A DNA stretch of 64,000 bases from assembly GCA_033030425.1 (NCBI GenBank), contig JAUFSD010000017.1, positions 682,001-746,000 of the forward strand, read 5' to 3'. The notes beneath the pieces are model-generated. The model was not told the DNA's origin and searched no databases. It saw only the letters and a program-made list of their open reading frames with translations. Below, piece by piece: positions 1 to 11,451 of this stretch. The stretch's first letter is position 1, and the number at the start of each line of letters is the position of its first letter. A program made the position numbers and the translations under genes. The stretch comes from Verpa conica. Its lineage: Eukaryota; Ascomycota; Pezizomycetes; Pezizales; Morchellaceae.

Positions 1-631
1 TCTGTAACTTCTCTTTTTCAGAAAAATCCTCAAACGAACGCTTCCTTTTGATATCCCCCCCCGTTGAGCTATATTCTTCTACTGAGGATGATCCTCCTAG
101 GCAAGACCCTGCCACCAAAACCTCAGGCTTCTTATAACCATCAGGAAAAATATGCATCGCACGGACTGTCAGATTCTCATCCGTAAAATATGGTTTTCCC
201 GTCGATAATGGTTCCTCAAGCTCCAAGAAATGTTGTGGGATCTCCTTGACCCTTAGTTTCATGGCCTTCCGGAAAACAAAAGGCCGTGTTGTGGCAAGTG
301 TGTGCATCAGGTTTTCGCCACCATGAACAGTCATACCCATGCTCTCTGGAGCTGACTTCCCTCCTCTCGTGGCATCTAAAATTTTACCTTCCTCCTTATC
401 CCCCATGGTTAGGAGAAAACCGACTAGCCCACCGGTGTTCTCCCATTGTGTCTTTCCAGTAAGAAAGACGTTTGAAACCTTTTTTAGTCGTGCACTACGT
501 TCGGTAAATGCTCGCTGCGCACCTTCACCAATTTGGCCAATAATATAACGCTTTTGATCGAAATGGAGTAATAAGGAAGTTCCAGGGGAATCAGCGGCTG
601 GCGTAGTAATGACCTGGCATGTAACCTTCAT
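1..631 (-). CDS. TRZ1: tRNase Z, long form (N-terminal part, truncated by window edge)
   Basis: The minus strand is open for 210 codons from the ATG at 631-629 to the window edge, with no stop or intron. The start reads MKVTCQVITTPAADSPGTS, followed by LLHFDQKRYIIGQIGEGAQR, VSNVFLTGKTQWENTGGLVG and later FPDGYKKPEVL. This is the pattern of the N-terminal, non-catalytic half of the long tRNase Z (ELAC2/Trz1), the endonuclease that removes 3' trailers from nuclear and mitochondrial pre-tRNAs. The zinc-binding HxHxDH motif lies in the C-terminal half and falls outside this window. The gene is head-to-head with oligoribonuclease, sharing about 790 bp of promoter that holds a MITE. Family assignment is by recalled pattern. 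Confidence 0.88.
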   Translation of the reverse strand, partial: MKVTCQVITTPAADSPGTSLLLHFDQKRYIIGQIGEGAQRAFTERSARLKKVSNVFLTGKTQWENTGGLVGFLLTMGDKEEGKILDATRGGKSAPESMGMTVHGGENLMHTLATTRPFVFRKAMKLRVKEIPQHFLELEEPLSTGKPYFTDENLTVRAMHIFPDGYKKPEVLVAGSCLGGSSSVEEYSSTGGDIKRKRSFEDFSEKEKLQ

Positions 632-1417
632 TTTTGCAAAAACTGTCACAGAGAAGAGTCTTCCTGGGGTTCGACGTAGGAGGGAAGGGTATGGAATCCT
701 CCGCAAAAGGATTGAGTGGAGGAGAGCCAATGTGGCGGAAGTTTGGTCACAATGACGTCTAGCTAACCGGGGTTATAGGAGAAGAACAAAGGAGGGGCAC
801 AGAGGAGGAGGAGGGTAGTAGCTATGGGTTGAGGTTGACAACTGCCAAAAAATACTGGAGTCAGGAATTCTGAGCCGCACGCTTACGTCATCATGAGTAT
901 TTGGAGACATCATAAATCATCACTCGGTATCCCAACAATACAGGGGTTATTACAAGACCCTTATAGATATGTATAAGTCTATTAAAAATGGGTGCTAGAT
1001 CTAAATCTAGGACTTCAGGAAATTCCTAATGCTGTAGGTTCAGTAGATGTAACCTTATATTAGGGTCAGGGTTTATCTAATCTATGTAGTTTAGGATGTG
1101 GTGAGATCTGAGACAGGGGTTACTCGGCTTGACAGTGATTTTCTAGTACAGTCGCCCACGGGGGTACGGCGAATACTGGCCTATGGCGAACAGGGGTTCA
1201 GAAGGGTAAAGAACGACAGCTATTAGGGTAAAGAGCAACAGTTATCAGGATTAGGGCTACTTTTTTTGCTGTGGTGAACCCCTGTTCGCCATAGGCCAGT
1301 ATTCGCCGTACCCCCGTGGGCGACTGTACCTCAGAGTGCCAGGTCCGTATCATCAGCCGCACCTTAAGGCCCTACTATACGCAGACAATCACGAAGGGAT
1401 TGCATAACTCAACAAAG
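632..1417. promoter_or_regulatory. Shared divergent promoter region of tRNase Z and oligoribonuclease
   Basis: This 786-bp interval separates the two divergent start codons (631 on minus, 1418 on plus). It must hold both promoters. Its right half is occupied by a 182-bp foldback element (1147-1328), which ends 89 bp before the oligoribonuclease ATG. I see no further gene in it. Confidence 0.6.
1147..1328. mobile_element. MITE with perfect 55-bp terminal inverted repeats
   Basis: Bases 1146-1200 and 1275-1329 are exact reverse complements over 55 nt, with a 74-nt spacer. The outer ends read TACAGTCGCCCACGGGGG and its complement, so the element is bounded by TA, as expected for the TA target duplication of Tc1/mariner-pogo elements. 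The spacer holds two imperfect copies of AGGGTAAAGA and no coding capacity. The arms have no mismatches, so the copy is young, recently gene-converted or otherwise protected from RIP. Superfamily assignment is inferred from the TA borders only. Confidence 0.8.
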
Positions 1418-2120
1418 ATGCTTTCCCGTTCAACTGCCCCGGTAGTATGGATAGATTGCGAGGTGATTCTCACGAGCACAATTCATGAAAGCCCTGAAGC
1501 TTTCAGACTGACCTTTGACCATTTCAGATGACGGGTCTTGATTACCAAAACGATGTTATACTGCAAGTCTGTTGCTACATCACGGACTCCGAGATTAATA
1601 TTCTTGATAGCGAAGGATTCGACACTGTGATCCACTATGACAAACCTGTACTTGACAAGATGGGAGAGTGGTGTCAGCAGACTCATGCTGCTGTAAACAT
1701 CCCCCCCCCCAGAAAACTTATTGGGTTCTAAGTACCTTTCTCTGAGGTCTAATAGCAAAAATCTAGACTGGTTTAACGAGCCGCGTTCTAAACTCTGCAA
1801 CAACTATCGAAACAGCCACCGCTCAGCTACTCTCCTACATACAAAAGTACGTCCCGACTCCGAGATTAGCGATTTTAGCTGGCAATTCTATTCATGCGGA
1901 CAGGGCTTTTCTAAGCCGACAATTCCCATCAATAATTGATCATCTACACTATCGGGTCCTAGATGTCTCTACAGTGAAAGAAGCTGTGCGTATGTGGTGC
2001 TCGGATGAGACTCTCAGAAATGTTCCACCTAAGAAAGAAATCCATGAGGCAAGGATGGATATCCTTGAGAGTATCGCGGAGATGAAGTATTATAAAAAAT
2101 TCATTTTTGATGGAAAATAG
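1418..2120 (+). CDS. REX2: Oligoribonuclease (DEDDh 3'-5' exonuclease), 187 aa
   Basis: Model: exons 1418-1462, 1528-1692 and 1767-2120, with introns of 65 and 74 nt, both phase 0. The product degrades 2-5-nt RNAs and small RNA ends, in mitochondria and/or cytosol in fungi. Exon 1 ends in VVWIDCE and exon 2 begins MTGLD, which together give the first catalytic D and E. The third D is in AGNSIHADRAFL, and HYRVLDVS supplies the H and last D. Near the end, PPKKEIHEARMDILESI is typical of the family. The length matches bacterial and fungal Orn/Rex2 (about 180-200 aa). The first in-frame ATG is 1418. The frame stays open upstream to a TAG at 1292 without another ATG, so a long targeting peptide is not evident in this exon. 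The last intron has an unusual C-run after its 5' site. Confidence 0.93.
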
Positions 2121-5100
2121 CCAACCAAAGTCAATTTAACTTCATTCTCCATATTCAGGGCTCTTTAATGTCTGTTTCTGCTGTCCTCATACAGATTCTA
2201 TTTCAAATTTCCCCATTAAGCCATGGCTGAACGGGTAGCAGATCAAGCGGAGATTAATAAAAGCCATTTAGACAGGTATTCCTTTACCCAAACACGCTAC
2301 TGTATTTTCATACAAACTACCGACCGTTTAATCATCAGCTAGTGGGAGAAAACAAAATTAAACCTTAACGGCGTGGCAATCACTCGGGAAAAAGGAATAA
2401 CGGTCAATCTTGATCTAGAGCCGACTGCCGAAGAACACAGATGGGGAATGATCATTGCTCATATTTCCCGCTTCCCCTGTTGTTTCATCCGTACCCAAGG
2501 CTCCATAACCATCTTGCAGTTTTTTCACCTGCAGATCGTCCCAGCTGACCATTTTGGGGGTTATGGATCAGTAATTTGCAAGGGAACTGCAGCCTAAGCC
2601 TCCGCCACCACCTCTTGGATAACCGGAGAAGAGGAACATAAAGTGGGGTTCATGAAAACTTTAATGCGTTATCTCTCTGAAACCTGGAGGCTAGTCAGTT
2701 TTACGGCAGAGAATGTGCCTCGATATCCCACCGCTTTGTTTACGTTTACGGTGGTGGGTACTGGATGTGCCGGAGAACGCTCCGACCATTTTGCGTTGAA
2801 GAGTGTTCGTGATAGCTTTGTCTTCAGCATGTGTGATTTGCGTAATGAGCTCAAAGCAGGAATCTCCGGTCCGAAATTCACTTGGCTCGCGATGTTGATA
2901 AGGGCCTGAAGCGAGGAACAGAGCCCGACCCTGGCTGATAAGTATTTATCATTGGCTGATGAAATAGACCGCTAAATTTTCTTTGCCTGATTTCTTGGCT
3001 GTCCACTTCTCATTCGTTGAGCTATCACGGCTGGGATTACAATCCAATCCAATCCGATGCCAGAACCCGGCCGACAGTGTCAGCGGCGGCGTTAATCGCA
3101 GAGGAACCATTTGTCCAACGATCAGGCCACCCTAATTGAAACAAAATGGCCCGTTCTTCTCCAACCCGCTGGTACATGAGTACACTGAGAACCGGGAATT
3201 GCTAAGTTAGGTTTGTGGAATGCTCCGGACCGTGGACGCTCGGGTCGTGAAGTGCCCTCAATTATCACATGAGAGGTTGGGCCAATGTCCACCACACCCT
3301 TTCTGACAGGTTTTTAGACGCTTGGTTGATAATATGATAAGGCGGTATTAACTGAGTGTTTTTCTAGCACTATTTCATCCTCACTAGCCTGATATGTACA
3401 TCTAATCGAGACTCCATTATTAAATAGAGGAAAAATATTACAGCCGTTGAAAACATCTGCGTCCGATGCAAGGCTGTCAGCCGCAACTATCACACTATGA
3501 CCAGTGCCGTGTCTAGATTTGTCTAGACAGAGAAGGTTTATGCTTGAGACATAGCAGAACTACGGTTGTGCATAGACATATTCTGGGCTAAAAAGAACCA
3601 AAATACAGGTTTTTTTTTGTAACCAATTAATCTACGAGTTTGACTAAGTGAGGTAAACCATAATTGCTACCAGCAAACGACATATTCAGGTTTGCTGTCA
3701 TCAGGATATCTTGGATATTCAGATTCACATGCTAGGAGAGGTCTCAGTGGTAAAAACTCAGTGGAAATAATAGTCAAAGCACAACTTTTAGCAAGTTTAA
3801 TCTGACTGTTACACCCATAAATAGCTGTGTATGGAAATTGATAACCAAGGCCCCAAATCCCTAAGATAAAACAGCAGCGGGGAAAACCCGAACGTCTGTA
3901 ATACTTGAATCATAGGTTATTAATAATATGTCGAGTTCTGTAAATCATATTGTATCACTCGAAGATACCTTTCTCATGAAATGGTGTTTTTGTAACGACC
4001 AACCCTAGCCCCCATATTTAACATAAGGCCCTTTCTCTCTGTTCATCGTGCAAACCCCTAGTGGGAATCTTAGATACAAGTAGTACCGCACCTAGGAGTA
4101 GAGGCTCGATAAGGTTCCTGATATCTTGCATTCGATCGATCATCATATATAAAGACATATATAACTGTAATCACCTTCTGCAAGACCCTTAGTCTCAATG
4201 GCCAAACTAATCAAATACCTTATATAATAGTAGCAGTAAGTGACCGACTGAGCCCTGTATGTCAGATTTTATACCTAGAAACAATTAAAATTATTTGAAT
4301 TAAAAAAAAAGTGACCGGCCGAGCTTATAGGGCTATTATGATGTTTAAGCAAACACTAGCGCAATCCCGAACCCCTAACCACTAACCTATTTAAGACACA
4401 GCCATGCAAGAGAGAAAAGCGCGTTTTTGCCAGAATGACAAAGGCCCTAGCCTGACATAGTTCATCCTAGGAACCAATAATACTGCTTGGTAAGGTATCA
4501 ACTTTGATGCTTTGTACGTTGTTGGCATCCCAGTAACGGCACAAAACACCCGTATCCGTAGTTGTCATGTGAGAGGAACAAGCTCATGGCCGTTAAATGA
4601 CATGTATGGTGATCTAGGAACAAGTGAACCCATGCTCTATAGTTGAGGGGCACCATCTCGGTGGGGGCCGAGGCCACTGCTACAAGACAAGAATTGACCC
4701 CACAAAGTGACTTCGGCTTTTTAACTACATATGTATAGCCCAGAGCCTTTGTGGACGTAAGAGGCGCTAGTTGAGATTGTCATCTTACTATAAAATTCTA
4801 ACTATTTAATAATAAACTAGGATTCAGAGGTGACACTCGCGGGATTTCGTTCCGACATACATTATGTGAACCCCACCTATCTCTAAATAAGAGATCGATA
4901 TACAATACCTGTAAGAAATATCATGAGATAGATGCTCTGACAGAGAGTAATGGCCACCCACAAAGTACCAGGGTAGATGGAGGATAAATTAGTAAGATTT
5001 ATATTTAGGTTAGAACAAAGTATCCCGTCGTCATTAAAAAAGGATTATTTAAGACAAAGACACCACGGCCTTTTCATGATCATTAATTAATAATTATTTG

Positions 5101-6063
5101 TTTTCCTACGAAGTGTAATTATGCCAATCACTAACAGGTATATATAGGCAGATATAGCCTTAGTAATCCTAATGGTAAGTGCATTGGTCCTATACTTTGC
5201 ATGCTCAATCGCCAACTTGCCTTTCATACTCGAACCGGAGATGACCGGGTGTGGAGTTGTATTTACTATAGGTACTATTAATCATCTTGGTCTCTGAGAG
5301 GAGGGACTTGATATCTACACTGGTAGAATCTGGAACACCTTCATAGGGTAGTATGGTATGGCAAGAGACAATAACATCAAATAAGAGTTTTGTAAATTTA
5401 CATAATTTGCTTATAGAAGATTTTCAAATAATATACCCGCTACGTACATACATGTAGTTACATTCTATTTAGTTTAGCACACAAATTATCTACGCTAAAT
5501 TATAATATAAACATTTTTCAAAAAAAAATTTACCCAAAAATATATAGGAAATATATGTCAGCATACTTCGGACGAACGAACTCGAGTGATAGGTTATATA
5601 TACTCGCTGAAAAATAAAGTCTGTCACTTTGGGTACGAGCCGCAACGGGGCCTCCACACCAAAAAGTGAAGTACTCACACAATATCCTCAACCACCCAAG
5701 TGGTATATCTTAATGATCATATTCTATTAGTCCTATTCCTACCATACCTCAGTTTCCTCTCCCAAGCCCCCCTATAGTTCTTTTCTATTCCCAGCATTTT
5801 TAGTGGCTATAAACTCAGACTAATGTAGGTACTTCACTTTTTGGTGTGGGGACTCCGTTGCGACTCGTACCCAAAGTGACAGACTTTATTTTTCAGCGAG
5901 TATATGAAGCACACTCTAGTAAATAAGACACGGTGATATAATGTATGTTACCCTGTAGTTGCCAAGCCGGCTCGTTGCCGTGGGTGATCCTTTATAGCAC
6001 ATCAAGAACAACAACGCAAGTTCACCAAAGAGATCCTCACTCCCGACATGCACTTCTTCGAGA
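2121..6063. other. AT-rich gene-poor block, probably RIP-degraded
   Basis: The stretch is rich in TATA/ATAT strings and stops in all frames. Short open stretches at 2373-2597 and 2643-2909 (plus) are slightly longer than their surroundings, but I recognise no domain and they do not splice together cleanly. The only clear structure is the foldback element at 5598-5905. The composition and lack of genes fit repeat DNA degraded by RIP, which is an inference from appearance and not a computed index. Confidence 0.5.
5598..5905. mobile_element. MITE-like foldback element with 77-bp terminal inverted repeats
   Basis: The left arm 5598-5674 and right arm 5829-5905 are inverted copies over 77 nt with four differences, all transitions (C/T or G/A). 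The outer ends are ATATACTCGCTG and its complement, so TA-bounded insertion is possible. The inner 154 bp has no open frame of interest. The transition-only divergence between arms is what RIP or cytosine deamination would leave. No transposase is present, so the element is non-autonomous. Confidence 0.75.
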
Positions 6064-7445
6064 ATGCCCGAAGATCTAGAAGAGCACGTCGAAATCCTCG
6101 TTCACTCGGCAGCACCAACCTCGAAAAGAGAGGATGATAGAATAAGAGCACAAGCATTAGCAATTCTTGGGTTCCTCCCAGAGAAGAGAACGCATATCAC
6201 TAGCCTTGCTTTTTCAAATAAAAGGCTACGACGGCATGAGGAAGGCCGCAGCAGTCCCCCAAGGCTGCACGGTTCCCAGGAGAGGAAGGGTCGTTATAGC
6301 GAAAGGCAGACGGTGCAGATCTCCCAAAACACAGGTCCCATAACTTGGGATTCCGATACACCATTGGATCATAGTGTGGAATGTATTATCTACTTCAATA
6401 CCCATGATGTTTAAAAGAAAGGAGGTAGATGGGGCTATTTTCTGAATTTTTGATATAGCTAGTGCAGATGGGTCTCGTACGGTGTTTGGATTATTACCAC
6501 AGCTCACTAGTCCCGAAATATCATCTGTTATTCCAGTAGTTTCAAGTCAAGACCTTTCTTGCTTGGAGTCCCCACCGCTACCAACTCTGGATGAACTTGA
6601 GCCTGACAGCAGTTATGCAACCTCCCGCTTCGATTCATGGGAGTCACCTCCTGCCAGCGTTCCAGACTCGCAGCTGGCCTGTGATACATTTGTATCCCCA
6701 GCCTTCCCTTCAGGTACCGAAGAATCGCCCGACAAAACCATTTTCACAGTAATTCCTGGTGTCTCACTCTATAATCAACAACCTCCCACCACTAGTTCTC
6801 TTGGCCCACTGTCCCAGCATCTTGAATCCTCACTCGCCCCCTCGAATTACTCTCTAGATTCCCTACACTCCACATACATTTTACGCTCGGCTCATCTTCC
6901 GAGATGTGGCCCAAAATTTCCCCTAAAGACACTTGTCAATGAGCCATATGAACTCATTTCCCCACCCCCAGATACAAATTCAAAACCTCTTCTCATAACT
7001 AGCCAACTTCGGAAGATGACGGAGGTTGGGGACTTACTTGTGGGAAAGTACCAGAAACTTAAGAAGAGCCAAGACAGAGAGTTAAGGGAATGGGAAAGAG
7101 GGCATTGGAAAGTTGATATGAGCTCCTGGGAAAGCCCGAACAAGAAGATCAATTTTTGGAACATATTGAAGGATAATGTCGAGAGTGGGCGCTTAGGTCC
7201 GGTTAATGCATTTCTAGATGATAAAACTGGCGATATTATCAAGGTTTATTGCCACGGTGGCATGGCTGAACATGTAAGTCATGTCTTTACTAGAAGAAAA
7301 TAATGCTTGGGGGCTACCTAAGAAGAAATCATTGATTACTGATCGTTTACTTTAGCTCTGGTGTGCATTGTTTGTAATGAGTTCCAGAAATTCAAAAAAC
7401 GCCACATGGATTGATGCAGGTGACAACGAGATTATAGTTTTTTAA
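6064..7445 (+). CDS. Uncharacterised orphan protein (multi-exon)
   Basis: I do not recognise a family. The well-supported part is an open frame from about 6446 to 7273, a clean phase-0 intron 7274-7355 (GTAAGT...CTTTAG, 82 nt), and a last exon 7356-7445 ending in TAA. Upstream, an open frame from an ATG at 6064 runs to a stop at 6412-6414 and probably forms exon 1. The joining intron is uncertain. Candidates end at 6467 or 6502 and keep the frame. The middle is Ser/Pro/Thr-rich and probably disordered (repeated SWESP-type motifs). The C-terminal 110 residues look folded and charged (for example VGKYQKLKKSQDRELREWE, then CHGGMAEH-LWCALFV). The gene stands alone in AT-rich DNA, so it could be a lineage-specific or transferred gene. 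Confidence 0.5.
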
Positions 7446-10400
7446 AGAGAAGGAATTATTACGCATGCGCGGGAGTTTGCATATACATTGATCGATGCTT
7501 ATAGGTTTTGATGTATCATACGGCGAAAATTAATTACTTTTTAATTCATGCGGCCCATCATGTGCCTTTTTAAAAAATATATATACCTGTGGGCCGATTT
7601 ACGGGACGGGCCCTATGCATTTTGTTAATTCGAAACCATACATATATGTACTTACCAAGCTCTTTTAGGGAAGGGTACATGTAGGTTTAGAATTCATAGA
7701 GTAACCCTTTTGGTTGTCCAATGATATTTGTAGTAGTGTACAGTAAAAGGGCTGTCCATTGATTCACGCAAAATGATGCAGTGTACAATTCATCATTAAC
7801 ATAGGTAACTAAAACATTTTAAGTGAGTTCACAAATAATCACTCACGTTTTCAGGACTTGAACACTAAATCATCTTCCCCCGCTATCTTGAAATGTTACA
7901 TCATTTGATTGGTAAGCCCGTCTTTCCTAAAGGGCTATACCGGGCTCTGACCACACTACTTATGAAATTTACCATTATTATCTGACCCCCGAACCTGCAT
8001 ATTCGATAATTCCTACTTGAAATGTCATATCAATGCCGCGGAACTCTTTCCCAATACCCAGAAACCCACTCCCCGGAATCAGCCGCAAGTATACCCAATA
8101 AGGGTGAGTCTCGCCATCCAAGATGAGCTCTGTACACCTTCAAATTTATCCGTAAACCCGGCCAGTGAACTGTTGTATATATGATAAATGAGCAGTCAAC
8201 TGATACTATATCATTTTCGCTGAAGTTGTGTACTAAGTTATTGAATTATTTTAGACATCCACGTGTGCAAAACCCGAGTGCAGCTCCATGAAACAATAAT
8301 GCTGGCCTTGCACGAAAAGACACCAACCACACGAGATTCTAGTTGTCTAAAGAATGTGGCTTGTGGGCTCAGCTCCACTATGCGGAGCTCCTACTGTTTG
8401 TAGAGACCTAAGCCCCCCTCTCCACGCAAGCCTTTAGCCGGCCCTAAGTGCGGGAATACATGTAGTTTCAAGAGAGTTAGAGAGTTGTGCCGTGCAGTAC
8501 TATAGGAGGGAACCTATGACAAGTTAGAACCAACGTCATGCGATATCACTCGATACGCACCTCTCCGCGTATCTGTATATGTTCCCATCACGATGTCACA
8601 CAAGATAACAACCCCCATAAATTCAGAGAATTTTCTTTTTTACTGGGATTTATTTCCCTAGATGGGCATTGGTTTCTACTAAGTCTACGATACAACGCAC
8701 AAAATTCGATTTCTTTAAACATTATCGAGCTTTGGAATCGTTGCACGCTGGCCGACAACCGACCCAAATTTAACTATGCAAATTAAAGACGCATGCAATA
8801 AAAGCGCTTGTATCTCGGGTGTGTGCTTTTGATCCTAGGTGCTAGAATTAATGTGGTCAGCCGACTGGTAGAAATTCTAGCTAAAGTACTCTCTGAAGCC
8901 AATACCTGAAGGCGCTACAAGCTTAATCCATGAAGCTACACAACCTTTCTCATTTTTCTTTCCTACCTGGAAATATTCAAGGTGTGTGTGTATCAGATAG
9001 GCTCTGAAACAACTTAGTGCAACAACTACAACGATTCAACTATTAGAAGTGCCTAGGTAAAGACAGCAATAGAGTTACATGTAATGACTGTGGAATTCAT
9101 AAGACCTAGATTAGTTACATGCGAGAGATATTCAGGTTAATGTAATCAGGCAAAGGTAATTTCTCGGTAATAGTGACTACCTAGCTAGTGGTGTTTTAAT
9201 GATAAGAGGGAAAATCACGAGCATCTCGTGTTCCCCACCATATAGAATAGCAATTGAGACATATAGGATAATTTTGTTTCCCCTCGAACTATTACGAGCA
9301 GAAGCTATCTCCCGGTTATTCTTCACCGCTCTGATGCAAACCCTCAAACCCCCACCACTCTAGTCACGTAGTTGTACCCAACACATGAACAAAAATACGC
9401 CAGGGGAGACCTTGGTAGAAAAGATCCACATCAGTCCATGGTACTCTGATGTTCTTCCTAAAATGGAATTTATTCCGATCCCAAGTAGAATTCATTGAGA
9501 ATCAAAGCGCCACCCTTATTTCCACCTTGTTGAATTTCTCATAATCTATGAAACAGGTCGCGCGGATTGCCTAGATTTCCCCCAACTAAACTGGTAATTC
9601 GGTGTTCTGGGCGAGAGTTTCGGGACGCGCTGGAGCACATGCTCCAGGTGGTGAGGCGATGGTATTTTCTATCACACTACTAGGTGAGGGATTTAAGCCT
9701 GACTTCGGTGAGAGGTCATGAAACGAAATATGGTCTGCCCACAGAGAGAATATTGAATATGGAGTATACACCTGAAAACAAGAATACCCGCCAATAGTTG
9801 CCGGTAGCCGCAAGAAATACAAGAAAACGAGCGATAGTGGGAGAGTCTAGATTAGCAGTGAGCAAATATAAGGGTACTCTATGTATAGCTATGATGAAAA
9901 AAACAGGAGAAGCGCATAAAACAGTCCCCTACGGACAGCCACATGATCTGCTTGTAGATGAGGGCTACCCTTTCGGTCAAGAATCCTTGAAACTCAGCTC
10001 AAGCCGAGTAATCACCTCTAGCCAATAGCAGCGCGTAATTAAAGACTGCCAATCAGATTGGCTGGAACATGTACATCTAAACATGTACTTATCACAAGAC
10101 ATGGGAACACCGGGATCCGGAGGTCCCCATAACACGGATAAACTTTCTCCCAGAATTGTTTCGGGGAAGGGTATAGAAGGGTTTTTTAAACACGGGGAGA
10201 TACCGGTAGACTGTCTCATGTCTGCGCCCCAAGAATATTCAGCACGAGTGATTATTCATGATTCAGCTGATATGCATGCTACTGTCTCAAACTCCCTAGT
10301 TCTCATGTGTGGGATACTTCTTTGCTTATAGGCGCTTTAGAGTGTGAGTAACTATGAATAACTTGTGGAAGAGTCACGATAGATGTACACCGGTGTGTCT

Positions 10401-11211
10401 CGTATCAAAATTATTACAGGCAACACCATCATCATTCGGTCACTTTACGCTGTGCTCGAGTAAACAGGCTTATGATCATCTATTATGACCAGAAAGATTT
10501 ATTTTTACAGGCTATAGATGCCTAGAACATGCTCCAAGGCCGTTAGTGACTGAGATCACCGCCGAGTGATAGGAGATGATCACGATCACCAGCTTGGCAA
10601 TTTAGTCCACAACCAATCAACCACGTATACAGAATGAACGCACAACTTTGTTGTGCCTTCTAATGTGCCTTCCTCCTGTCATGCTCTGACTATGAGGCAG
10701 GGACACACGCGTCAAGATAAGGGACGCACCATTTACATCACAGTGAGCTAGGGTACCAACAAAACGTGGAGAGTCTACCAGATGGGTCTTTCTTTTGTAC
10801 CTAACAAGGCAATTCCCGGTTCTGCCTTTCCCCGTGAATTTTGTTCTGGCCTGCAGCGCTAATCGCTCAGCCATCTCTATTCGTGCGCGGTGCGGCGATG
10901 CTGAAAATCGGAGTGCCGACCGTGATTCGAGGCTGCGAACTCCCACTAAACAGGTAACTGGACCCCCCAAAACCTGTCATCAGATGCTAATTTGTATCTG
11001 ACTTAGACATCGCCTAAAAACACAGTCATTGAGTGCTGCCTGGCATCTAGCTGACCTGGTTACCGGAGCCCATTAACCCGGGTTATCATGTTCCGCGGAG
11101 TTTTTTTGGGGCTACAAACAACCCCAAGCCAAATAAGATACTATATTTCCTTTGTTTTAACTTTTAAGTTTTAGAGCACTCTAAAAACTGAGCTCCAATA
11201 ATATATCAAAA
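7446..11211. other. Gene-poor AT-rich stretch without recognisable genes
   Basis: I see no family that I recognise. Two short open segments on the plus strand (9798-10028 and 10083-10331) lie in the same frame, separated by stops at about 10026-10040. They could be remnants of one decayed gene, but no motif supports this. A 117-codon minus-strand open stretch at 10617-10970 is also without recognisable content. Confidence 0.4.
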
Positions 11212-11451
11212 TCTGCAGATAACTAAATAGTGGTGATCTTGTCTAATACTCAGATTACCTGAACTCTCTAGGTTCTCTACTAAAGCTTTTATTGGTTAGA
11301 AGCTCGCTAAACAAATATCTTTCATACGATTTCTGCAGATAACTAAATAGTGGTGATCTTGTCTAATACTCAGATTACCTGAACTCTCTAGGTTCTCTAC
11401 TAAAGCTTTTATTGGTTAGAAGCTCGCTAAACAAATATCTTTCATACGATT
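11212..11451. repeat. Perfect 120-bp tandem duplication
   Basis: Bases 11212-11331 are repeated without a single difference at 11332-11451. The unit starts TCTGCAGATAACTAAATAGT and ends TTTCATACGAT, followed by divergent sequence. It has no coding frame. Perfect identity means the duplication is very recent, or is an assembly artefact. Confidence 0.95.

Noticed and set aside
2223..2597. Possible two-exon gene starting MAERVADQAEINK at 2223
   Set aside because: The candidate intron (GTATTC...CAG or CTAG) joins the exons into a stop in every allowed phase, and no family was recognised.
9798..10331. Two consecutive same-frame open segments possibly encoding one protein
   Set aside because: In-frame stops separate them, no good intron bridges the gap and no motif was seen. 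Noted as a possible remnant only.
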